The notes beneath the pieces are model-generated. The model saw only the letters and a list, made by a program, of their open reading frames with translations, was not told the DNA's origin and made no database searches. From assembly GCA_037893225.1 (NCBI GenBank), contig JAZGUH010000533.1:1116001-1180000 (forward strand): DNA of 64,000 bases, in the 5' to 3' direction. Positions 10,922-20,379 of this stretch are shown here, piece after piece (positions within the stretch are counted from its first letter, which is position 1; every line of letters begins with the position of its first letter). A program made the position numbers and the translations under genes. Source of the stretch: Hippasteria phrygiana (taxonomy: Eukaryota; Echinodermata; Asteroidea; Valvatida; Goniasteridae).

Positions 10922-11015
10922 CAGTATGTTTTTTTACGGGAGACGTTGGGGTGTCGCGGCTGTTCTGGCAGCCAAACGAGCTGCTGCAATGTGTTTGTGC
11001 AGTCAAGCGTAACAT
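10922..11015 (-). CDS. Candidate first THAP exon
   Basis: From ATG at 11013-11015 the frame reads through HCSSSFGCQNSR, which resembles the opening C...GC.NR of THAP domains, although the cysteines are five residues apart rather than the usual two to four. A SFFSF stretch further on could be the domain's F.RFP. I could not place the middle exon with the Cys-His pair, so this is a weak call and the gene may be degraded here. Confidence 0.35.
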
Positions 11016-11518
11016 AAACAATAATCCAACAATGGATTGAAACAGCACAAACAGCAGCAAATAGAGTCATCCGGCCTGGTGGCACTTTTTTTGTTACGCC
11101 ATATAGCATCTTCTGTACGCAAAGGGTTAAGTTTTACGTTTTTAATCAAATGGTTATTTCTATTTAGATTTTATTTTCTTCCCTTTGATTTCAGTGGTTT
11201 TGACTTTTGGAGAATTTGTTTTAAAAGGAAAATAAAGTCCGAGAACCATTTCGTCGAAGAACTAGACAGTCGAGTGCTGTAACCACTGCAATTAGTAAAA
11301 TCTTTCCGAATTTCTTTTTATTCGGTCAACATAGCCTAGGCCTATCACTGTATCAGTATCAATCATGCATGGTCAAAGATCATCGACAACTGTGCCAGGA
11401 GTGGTTATTAATCCTGCCTTAAAAACAAGTGGGTTTGTCAAAACAAAAGTGCAAATAGGTTTAACTGATTGATGGTGTTACTGACTGTTGCGAATTCATA
11501 CAAAAAAACAATAGTTAA
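11016..11518. other. No gene seen (upstream of transposase)
   Basis: Probably the promoter side of the transposase gene and the outer part of that transposon. I could not identify terminal inverted repeats matching the left side. Confidence 0.4.
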
Positions 11519-12144
11519 TAGTCCATGGGCCAGAGGCAAAAATTTCACTTATTGGTACCACCTGAGGTGGCAAAATCTAATAGCATTTTTTTGAAAGATC
11601 TATGTCTAAGGATGATAAATTGATGTGATAGCAATCCCAGGTCGGTAGCTTAGTGGTAGTAAATGCCCACTTTTTAAGCCCAGTCAGAATGAGTTTACTA
11701 CATAAATCCTTAGCAGTAAGGTTAGGATACGGTTGATTAATTCGCAATTACACCATTATGCTTTGTTGTATAAAGATGAAACTTGGTCAAATTATAGTTT
11801 AGCTATAGGTTTTTAAAATGACGTCATGTAAAAATATATATTACATCTAGAGGGCGCTGTTTGTATACGTAATTTATGTACTTCAGATTTAAGTTTTTCA
11901 GATGGCTAAACATTGTTTTAAACATTAATATTTGGTTTGTGTCCCCTGTGAAACAAACCAAACTTAATTAATAGTTCAAAAGTGTTGGTTTAGGTTTGTT
12001 TTGAGTATTTAGAAAGTAAAATTTGGAAGAATTGCCATTATAGTACCTGTCAAAGTAACATAACTGCCTGTATATCATTCATATAGTATTCATAATTATA
12101 TTAGCATCACCAAACGCCTCTTGGTAAGTCTGATCTTTTCTTAA

Positions 12145-14430
12145 CAGCTTCAGGTCAGTCTATCTTGATCGGCGGGTTCTACAGTCCACCAAATGCAATA
12201 TCCTTGCCTATTGAAAGACTCGATGAATCTTTAAATAAGACCAATGACAACTGTCGGTCACTATTCATCATCGTTGGTGGTCACTTTAATGTACCAGGAA
12301 TTGAATGGAGTGATACCACCTCTGCCTCTGGAGGAAATTTTCAGCAAACTCTTATAAATGTCATCAATGACAACCATCTGTCCCAACTTGTTACATTTCC
12401 GACTAGACGTGACACCAATGGTACTGAGAACACTTTGGATCTACTATTGACAAGCTATTAATCGCTGATATCTGATGTGCAGCCCTATGCTGGACTTAGT
12501 GATTACTGCGTCATTAATGATATACAGCTTGCTACAAAGAGCTGTTCTTATTATAGCCAAAAGCCACCCCGTAGAGTTCCCGTGTCGAAGAAAGTGGACG
12601 AACAAGACTTCAAAGAAAAAGCTGCTGTTCTTCAAAATGATTACTTTGATAGAAATCCCTCCAACTGCTCTGTTGAGGAGAACTGGACTTGGTTTCGTGA
12701 TTCCATCTGTATAGCCTTGTCTCGTCGAATGTTCCTCATAAAGTATTTAGGGGTCGTAACCGCACCCCGTGGTTTTCAACAAAAAATCAAGAGACTCTGC
12801 AGTAAAAAAAGAAAATTCTTCAACAAAACAAAACAGTCTGGGTCCAGCTCTGACTGGGAAAAGTTTACAAAAGTCAGGAAATCAGTTGACAAAGTTATTA
12901 GAAGTGCCCGCAGACAGTATGGCAACAACATACTTGAATCTGAAAATCTCAAGGACTTCTGGCGGTGGTATACGATCAAGAAGGAAGGATAACACTGGAG
13001 TCCAAACACTGAAAGTGGATGGGAAGTTGCATTCTGAAGATCAAGCGAAAGCAGAAGCTCTCTCCAAACAGTTTGAGAGTGTCTTCACTCATGAAGATAG
13101 CAGTCCAGATAAACTATACCTTCTATGCCATCAAGTCCATATCCAGATATGACTGCCATCACTGTTACAATACAGTGTGTATTAGATAAGTTGCTACAAA
13201 ATATTGATGTCTCCAAAGCCATCGGCCTAGACCAGGTACCAAATTAAGCTCTGAAGATAGCTGCTGACGAGATTTCTCCTATACTCTGCCACATATTCCA
13301 ACAGTAACTTGATTTTGGGGATCTACCATTAGATTGGAGAAGGGCAAACATTACCCCGATTTATGAAAAAAGGACCAACAACAGACTTAGCTAACTACAG
13401 ACCAGTGTCTTTAACATGTGTTTGTTGCAAACTACTTGAGCATAATTGATAGTAGCCTCGTGAAACATTTTGCTTAATGGTGTTCCATTAAGCAGACAAT
13501 CAGCATGCCTTCAGAAAAGCTAGATCTTGTGAAACAACTAATTTTAACAACCCACGACCTCGCAAAAACTTGGTATGCCACACCATCGCTTGCTTGTAAA
13601 ACTGAACTACTACGGAATTCGTTCTGACATAACAAAATACTATTACCATCTTCCTCACCAAAAGGTTCTAACGTATCGTAAATGGTAGAAAATCCAACTG
13701 AATCCCTGTTCTCGGTGGTGCTCCTCAAGGGACAGTTCTTGGACCACATCTCTTCCTCCTTCACATCAATGATATTCATCAAAAAGTCTCCAGTACCACC
13801 CGTTTATTTGCCGACGATTGTCTGGCCTGGTGTGCAGATCAATCCAGACACCAGACGACGTCCTTGTACTTCAAAAAGATCCTGATACCATGGTAAACTG
13901 GGCCGAGACCTGGGGAATGAGATTTAATCCCAAGAAATGTACAACCATGCGCATCACTCGAAACAGATCAACAGGAACTACATCTTACAGCATGATGGGA
14001 GTTCAGCTATATGAAACAGACAAGTGTCAGTATTTGGGAATAGTCCTCCAAAAAGACCTCCGGTGGAACAAGCAAGTCCAGCATGCATCTGCCAGGGCTA
14101 CGAAAATCAAAAGAAATGTTCATCATACTTCATCCTCCATCAAAGAGAGACTGTACCCTACCCTTGTTCGACCTCATCTTGACTACGCTACGGTAGCGTG
14201 GGACCCTCACACTTCAAAGAACATTAAAGAATAAGAAAGAAAAGTCCAGAAGAGAGCTGCAAGGTTCGTTTCAAACACCTATGGACGTGACACTAGCATA
14301 TCTGCTATCAATACAGATCTTGACTGGACACCCTTGGAAGAAAGAAGAAAAAAGTATCGCATCTCTTTTCTTTTCTGTGTTAATTCTGAATGGATTAATG
14401 GACATTAATCACGCCAAAAACTGGAAGATC
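12145..14430 (+). pseudogene. Decayed CR1/Jockey-group LINE (endonuclease and RT)
   Basis: The endonuclease part (12165-12461) shows GGFYSPPN and GGHFNVPGIEW, the second matching the GGDFN.PGI.W motif with the catalytic Asp changed to His. A linker region (12477-13152, two frames) leads to RT remnants. A SKAIGLDQVPN stretch near 13215 and RLFADDCLAW near 13800 carry the catalytic ADD. The tail (13818-14234, then to about 14400 in other frames) has a MRFNPKKC stretch, then YLGIVLQKDLRW, and a PHLDYATVAWDP stretch leading to the QKRAARF region. Multiple stops and frame changes make it dead. Both ends lie inside the inverted-repeat element at 11521-15479. Confidence 0.85.
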
Positions 14431-14464
14431 ACGACGAGGACACAATAGACAGTTCCAACTTCAC

Positions 14465-14640
14465 TAGTGGCGTATCCAGCAGGGGAGGGGGAAACTTGCC
14501 CCCCCCCCCCCCATTGCATTCCCCCATGGCGGCATTTGAGGCGTCATAAGAAGCAAAAGGAAATAGTGTTTTTGCGACGGTTTTAAGCCGGTTCAGACGT
14601 TGTTTGCACTCCCTGGCACAAAAAGCTGGATACGCTACTG
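14465..14640. mobile_element. hAT-type MITE with perfect 8-bp target duplication
   Basis: The ends are TAGTGGCGTATCCAGC and, inverted, CAGTAGCGTATCCAGC, the classic hAT pattern. AACTTCAC is repeated exactly at 14457-14464 and 14641-14648. Length 176 bp, with a C-run at 14499-14512. It interrupts the LINE tail. A sister copy in opposite orientation is at 30909-31069. Confidence 0.95.
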
Positions 14641-14648
14641 AACTTCAC

Positions 14649-15900
14649 CAGGCCAGGACTGACACATATGCTTCTTCATTTTTCCCAAGAACACTGAAAA
14701 ATTGGCACTCACCAACCCAGACTCTTTTAAGAATGCTCTTTGAGACAAAACTTAAATTCCCCAGATATAATGTTTTGGAGGATACCAACCAAGTACCAAG
14801 TAGGCCTAAGTAGTAAATAATGCATTTAAATTTCCACGGCCTGCAAAAGCACTTACAGTGGGCCTATCGCAACCTGTCATTGCATGAAACCCAACCAGGG
14901 CTTTACAAACACTGCTCCTACTTGATGATGCCAGTTTGAGAATGTCGATGAATCTCGTTCGGTTCATATGGCCGAGTTGGAAGATGTAAACAAAAACGGT
15001 ACTTGCTTGAAATTCGGCAACTAACAGGCACTACACAACAGTGTATCTGTTGATTTACATAGTTAAGCGGAAATCACTGAAATAGTGCATATTTATAAGT
15101 TGTCAAGCTAGAGTACTGTAACATAACACCCCCCCCCCCCCCCCCCCCCCCCCGAACAAAATTGATTGCAACAATCAACATTCACTACTGGCATAAGTTT
15201 CATTGTTCACCAACTGCCTGTCTATATTTTATTGTCATACATCACGTGCAATAACAACGTAAATAATATTAGCCCAACCCATATGCTAAGGATGTACACA
15301 GAATGCTATTATAATGTAACTTAATGGCAAAACACAAAACTAAGAAAAAAAAGAGACTAAGCTACTCATTTGGAGATGCTATCACATGTTTTTGTACTTA
15401 GGTCGATCCTACAAAGCATTTGGCACCCGTAATGTTTTGCCACCTTAGGTGGTACCGATATCTGGTCTGGCCCATGGACTATAAGCTCTGTCAAATAAAA
15501 TCGAACAATAAATTAACTGACCGGAAACAAAGTGTTGGCTGCAGATCCGATGGTGTTCCGACAGCTGCCATCTCAGCTGGTCGCGGTGTCGGCGTACGGT
15601 ACGGATCCAGGCCCTACGTTGCACAGAATATGCCTCGGAATCCGGAAAACGGAAGAATTTTGTTTCTGTGTCTATTACTACAGCAACAACAGCTTACAAC
15701 CATGTTCAGTCAATGTGAAACCGCCGACAGTGATGCTTGAATTACGCGGGAGATTTGTTTACATATCACTTCAGAGTTTGCCAACCAAAATGGCGGATTT
15801 GTTTTATCACGTGATTCGTGACGTTTCGATAGAAAGGTCTATAGGCCTATGGAGAAATGAACAGAGACTAGACTAAGTTCTGGAGTCTCATCGGTTGTCG
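14649..15900. other. LINE tail, C25 run and unassigned DNA
   Basis: The LINE tail appears to resume after the MITE (NWHSPTQ-like text near 14700). A C-run occupies 15129-15153 and the right inverted repeat of the enclosing element ends at 15479. From 15482 to 15900 there are open frames but no recognisable domain. Confidence 0.45.
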
Positions 15901-16959
15901 GTCACTTCGCCCAAACGCCACTTCGCCCAAACGCCACTTCGCCCAAACGCCACTTCGCCCAAACGCCACTTCGCCCAAAAAGCACCCAAGATTTTGTTCC
16001 CAATGTGTTCGTTTTCGTTTTCTATTTCGTTTTGATGGTGCATTCAAAACTTTATTTGCGTTGTGACATCCTTTTTGTGACCATGCTTTTCTTTTCTTAT
16101 TAGTTTATAGGCAATTGACTAGTCGCCGTTTACGAGTTAACCACGCCCCTTAGACAACCCTATGGGATTTTTGTGAGGTAATTTTTGCTTGTCTCAGATT
16201 TTGCGCGTTCCACGTGGAATTTTAATTGATGTGATTGGACAATAATTCATAAGCTGCGTTTACGCGATTCCACCGCGATAGGTCAATTATTTTTATCAAG
16301 TGGTCATTCAAATTATTACGATTTTATGACTTCTGACTAGCCCCACCCAAACAAAGATACTGACAATTTGGGAGACCGCCAACATAGGGTAAGATAGCTC
16401 ATCAGTTGGTAGTATAGAGCGCTGGTACGGTATTCCGGAAGTTTTTTTTTTAAAATCGTAAAATTTATAACGTAATTTTTTACAAACATTTATATTCTAA
16501 CATCTTAACTGATATGAGGGATGATGTACAATTTATGTAACAAACTAATGAAATGAAAAAAGGGCATACGGATCGGGCATGGGCGAAGTGGCTTTTGGGC
16601 GAAGTGGCTTTTGGGCGAAGTGGCTTTTGGGCGAAGTGGCTTTTGGGCGAAGTGGCTTTTGGGCGAAGTGGCGTTTGGGCGAAGTGGCGTTTGGGCGAAG
16701 TGGCGTTTGGGCGAAGTGGCGTTTGGGCGAAGTGGCGTTTGGGCGAAGTGGCGTTTGGGCGAAGTGGCGTTTGGGCGAAGTGGCGTTTGGGCGAAGTGGC
16801 GTTTGGGCGAAGTGGCGTTTGGGCGAAGTGGCGTTTGGGCGAAGTGGCGTTTGGGCGAAGGTGGCGTTTGGGCGAAGTGGCGTTTGGGCGAAGGGGTAAT
16901 TGGGCGAAGGGGTTGAGGGCGAAGTGGTTGAGGGCGATGTGGTTTTTGGGCGAAGTGAC
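15901..16959. mobile_element. Foldback element made of 16-bp CACTTCGCCCAAACGC units
   Basis: The left terminus has five head-to-tail copies of CACTTCGCCCAAACGC. The right terminus (about 16577-16955) has roughly 23 copies of the inverse unit, GGCGAAGTGGCGTTTG and GGCTTTTG variants. The very ends are exact inverted repeats, GTCACTTCGCCC and GGGCGAAGTGAC. The interior holds part of a tRNA-derived SINE (about 16325-16440). Long open frames through the array, such as WAKWRLGEVAFGRSG repeats, are by-products of the 16-bp period. No target duplication was found. Confidence 0.85.
16325..16440 (+). mobile_element. tRNA-derived SINE, 3'-truncated copy
   Basis: The stretch CTGACTAGCCCCACCCAAAC...ACTGACAATTTGGGAGACC...AAGATAGCTCATCAGTTGGTAG matches the SINE at 44725-44890 up to the anticodon-arm region (GGTACGGTATTCCGG). 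It then ends at a T-run. The A-box-like GATAGCTCA.CAGTTGG is visible; the B box is missing. Confidence 0.7.
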
Positions 16960-17059
16960 TGTAAAGCGTCTCATCGTGTAGTGGCCATGTTTACTAGTGA
17001 GAGCAGCAACAACCATTTGCAGAGAACAAATTCAAAGGGTAAGACGGAAATATTTTAAT

Positions 17060-17155
17060 TTATAAATACCCCCACTAGAAATCGGTCAAGAACAGCAAAA
17101 TCTTGGAAAATAACCAACCCTCCTTGAGCTGTCTAAACATATGTGGCACAAACCT
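17060..17155 (-). repeat. Dispersed repeat (three copies in window)
   Basis: Read in reverse it contains GGTTTGTGCCACATATGTTT, TTATTTTCCAAGATTTTGCT and a C/T-rich exit. The same order occurs on + at 37088-37165 and 41181-41265. Unclassified. Confidence 0.6.
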
Positions 17156-17164
17156 GCGGTGATA

Positions 17165-18050
17165 CTATATACCGGAAAACACCAGAAAATACCGGAAAAC
17201 ACCGGAAAATACCGGAAAACACCGGAAAATACCGGAAAACAACCGGAAAACTACCGGAAAACACACTGAATACCGGAAAACACCGGAAAACCACTAAATA
17301 CCGGAAAACAACCAAAAAATACTAAATACCAGAAAACACCGGAAAACTACCGGAAAACCACTAAATACCGGAAAACACCCCAAAAACCACTAACTACCGC
17401 CAAACGCCCAAATGACACACTTCACATAGAGGAAAAACAACAAAAACAGTTATTCCTCTATGAAGACACTATCAATGTAAACGCCCGAAAGACACTTAAC
17501 ACTGAAAAACAACAGAAACGCACCAAGTAGGCCTACCGAACACATTTTACACCACAAAAAAAACCATAACATGTACACTTCACACCGAAAAACAACACAC
17601 ACTCTAAATACCGGAAAACGCCTATAAAAAACCCACAATTGTCATCGAAAACCAACAAAAAAGAAACACTCACAAATCCTGGAAACAAATGAATAAAATA
17701 ACTAACTAACAAAATAAATAAATAATTCATCAAACAATCCACAAGGAAAACTGATTAGGTACATTTGAATACTTTTTCAAAGTGAACAAAGAAACTGGCA
17801 GGAGCGAGATTCGAACCTGCGACCTCCGGGTTATCGTACCGGCGCTCTTCCAACTATAGGTGTTATTTGTGCTTTTTGGGGTGTTTTCCGGTATTTAATA
17901 TGTTTTCCGGTATGTAGTGTTTTGTTAGTGTTTTCCGGTATTTACTGGGATTTGTTTGTGTTTTCCGGTATTTATTTATTTTTTTATTTTTTATTTTTTT
18001 TGGGGGGGGGGGTTCCGGTATGTGTGTATTTGCGCGTGTGTAAATACCGG
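17165..18050. mobile_element. Foldback element made of ACCGGAAAAC units
   Basis: The left part (17168-17395) is a dense tandem array of ACCGGAAAAC/ACCGGAAAAT, with decayed copies to about 17620. The right part (about 17878-17975, plus 18013-18050) carries the inverse GTTTTCCGGTATTT units. The interior holds the 3' half of the same SINE, reverse-oriented, and an 11-G run at 18002-18012. The architecture parallels the element at 15901-16959 with a different unit. Confidence 0.7.
17745..17865 (-). mobile_element. tRNA-derived SINE, 3' half
   Basis: Read on the minus strand: TTGGAAGAGCGCCGGTACGATAACCCGGAGGTCGC, then the B box GGTTCGAATCTC, GCTCCTGCCAG, and the tail TTTCTTTGTTCACTTTGAAAA. It is tRNA-like, but the flanking tail is shared with other copies, so it is a SINE rather than a tRNA gene. 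Confidence 0.75.
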
Positions 18051-18234
18051 CAATCGTGGACGTGGGACAAAATAATTTGGGCGTAGACAAAGGGTACACG
18101 ATTGACCGAACGTCAACGATTGAAAATCGTGTATTGAAACATATGGGAGGCCTTCCGAAAAAATCAAACAAAAGAGGAACAAAGGGAGGTTGACAATTGC
18201 AGGTTTACACACTTGGGTGAGTCTGTCCGTGTGA

Positions 18235-18420
18235 CAGTGTGGAGGTCTCGAGACCGGCCTCGGCCTCGAGGCCGGCCTCGAGGCCGATTTTTATGGCCTC
18301 GGTCTCGGCCTTGGCCTCGGAGTGCAAGGCCTCGGCCTCGGCCTCGGCCTCGGCCTCGGCCTCGGAGCCTTCCGGACTCGAAGATCTGGTCGAGGCCGGC
18401 TCGAGGCCGCCCACTTTGAC
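18235..18420. repeat. GGCCTC-rich simple repeat
   Basis: Tandem GGCCTC hexamers with palindromic GGCCTCGAGGCC interruptions. A second tract of the same unit is at 36805-36935. Open frames here are repeat artefacts. Confidence 0.8.
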
Positions 18421-19255
18421 AAATTTTCCCACCAATTCAGATGTGTTTTCTGTTTCAATTAATTTAAATTGTTTCCCGCATGAAACTTTCGAGAAGCTGC
18501 CACAGTGAGTTCCGTGAAACGAAATAAAGTTTCAAGCAGATACGCACGAATTAATGAACTGGTATTTGCATTATTGCACCATGGAGCTATAGATAGCTCC
18601 CCGATTGCACGTACTACGTACGTACATTATATGTATTATCTTCTTGTAGAACCAGTCTACTCCCGGTAATAGACTACGTGTAGTTCCTGGTCCAGCACTT
18701 CACTCGCCCCATGAACTGCCACTATTGTGTTACACGTACTCAGGTAGCATCTAATATTTTAGTTAGATAATGTAATATTTTTGTTAGATAATCTGTCTAC
18801 TCCCGCTATAGACTGGTTCCTGGTCCACCACTCGGCCCTGAACGAGTGAACGTTAAAGCGATAATCATATTGGCCGGCAGTGAAGTTGAGGGAACCAACC
18901 TGTTATTCACGCGTGCTCGCGCAACGCGAAGCCTGTCACATGTCTACTAGTCTATGTACCCATAACTGCATGCCCTAATTGCAAAGACTGTCCTCTCTGT
19001 TCCAGCTAGTCTTGGTTCAAAGACGTTACTATTGTACTTTTGTACTTTCGCAGCTGCAATGCACAGGCATCGCGATCAGGTACAGTGTAGTTGCAATAGG
19101 CCGACAGCGCGATAAGATTTTGGATCTGTAGTAAAGTCTTGGATAAGTTGGCATTTCGGGGGCGCGACCAGACTGTGGACTGTGATAATGATGGACGGTT
19201 ATGCAATAGACCGATCCAGTGAGCGTCGCCTGAAGCTGAATTTGTCATCTGAAGC
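18421..19255. other. No gene seen
   Basis: Contains a doubled GTCTACTCCCG motif (about 18657 and 18797, each followed by TATAGACT/TAGACTACG) but nothing classifiable. Confidence 0.4.
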
Positions 19256-19257
19256 TG

Positions 19258-19560
19258 AATTTGTCATCTTCTGTTATTGATTGGTTTAAGTCGTACCTAG
19301 GCGGTCGTAGTCAGTCTGTAAATATTAAGGGCACAATATCGAAGGTCTTGCCCATAGACATAGGCGTTCCACAAGGGTCGATCTTAGGGCCACTTTTATT
19401 CATTGTTTATAGTAGTGATTTTCCATCTTGTATACCCCAAAATTGCAACTTATTTATGTATGCAGATGACTCCACGTTAACGTGTAGCTCCTCTAGTATT
19501 AACGAAATAGAAAGGAACTTAAATGTAGCTCTTGCTAGTATTTGTACCGCTCGAAACGGT
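19258..19560 (+). pseudogene. LINE reverse transcriptase fragment
   Basis: About 100 residues of RT palm. It reads WFKSYLGGRSQSV, then GVPQGSILGPLLFIVY (motif B region), then FMYADDSTL with the catalytic ADD. It starts abruptly after an 18-bp direct repeat (GAAGCTGAATTTGTCATC at 19235-19252 and 19252-19269, sharing one base) and loses similarity after about 19555. CR1/Jockey group by these motifs. Both ends are truncated, so it is a fossil. Confidence 0.85.
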
Positions 19561-20370
19561 GAGGGCGACAGAGGAATCAAGTCATTCGTGATTCTAGCAG
19601 CTCGCCAGCCGGGTGTCCTTGAACCGCGCTGGCGATATTTGCGATCACCTGTGGGCTTTTACGATACTTTTGTGGAACTTGGGATCGGAAGAGCAAGGTG
19701 TAGTTTTCTACCCTTTGGAGCGGATTCGTTAGAAGGAATTTGACGGTAAGACTGTTCCTATTATTGAATGCAAATTTGGGTGTATACAGCTTGTCCTGCT
19801 GTCATGCTTTGCAACAATAGTGTATTGCGGAGGCTGACTGAAAACGACGGTCCGTGCATGATTTGATCGTTCTTGTTTGGCATTCAATATTCTTGTCAAG
19901 GCGTAAAAACGAAGAGGCACAACATTGCCTGAAATTCGTCGCTCAGACCGCAGTCTATCTAACTTCGCTGGCAGTGGCCACGTTTTTCTAGCGTTTTTCT
20001 AGCCTTAGCGTTCTATTGTTAGTCAATGGGCCGTGAAGTTATGAGCTTTTGGGCGCGGCCGCGCTTGAATAGTCTGCTTGGCATTTAAGGAATGCCCACA
20101 TACAGTCATAGCTTTGGTGCAGAGTCCACGTTCGATTTTCTCAGTGAATAACGTATTTATGAGATAAATTGCGACATTATTGCGTCTTCTTTCCCTTCAC
20201 AAAAGGTGAAGAAGGTAGCGGTTGATGATGTGGTTGCGTATGCGACAACCGCCGAAGTACAACGTTTTCAAATATTAAAGACCCGATCTTCTATATAGAT
20301 TGTCCACTCCCGTCGGAGCGGGACAGTTGGCGTTATCTGCAGGACGCACAACTAAAATTGTTTTTGAGCT
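19561..20370. other. No gene seen
   Basis: Mixed-composition DNA between the RT fragment and the minisatellite. The open frame continuing from the RT has no recognisable content. Confidence 0.4.
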
Positions 20371-20379
20371 GAGATTCTG

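Larger units (their letters stand above)
11521..15479. mobile_element. TA-flanked inverted-repeat element enclosing a LINE
   Basis: The left end GTCCATGGGCCAGA...GGTACCACCTGAGGTGGCAAAA (11521-11574) has an inverted partner at about 15434-15479 (TTTTGCCACCTTAGGTGGTACC...GGCCCATGGAC). Both ends are flanked by TA (11519-11520 and 15480-15481), as expected for Tc1/mariner-type target choice. No transposase of its own was seen; most of the interior is a decayed LINE and a hAT MITE. I infer a non-autonomous DNA element that later received the LINE. Confidence 0.75.

Noticed and set aside
11640..11715. GGTAGCTTAGTGGTAG stretch resembling a tRNA A box
   Set aside because: No B box or acceptor pairing is found downstream.
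15420..15876. Overlapping 106- and 114-codon frames
   Set aside because: One begins in the terminal repeat of a transposon; neither has a recognisable motif.
16553..17016. Open frames with WAKWRLGEVAFGRSG repeats and a minus-strand RPNATSPK repeat
   Set aside because: Products of the 16-bp array GGCGAAGTGGCGTTTG; the same peptide appears in all three forward frames.
18205..18508. Frames rich in Arg-Pro, Ala-Ser or Glu-Ala
   Set aside because: Translations of the GGCCTC simple repeat.
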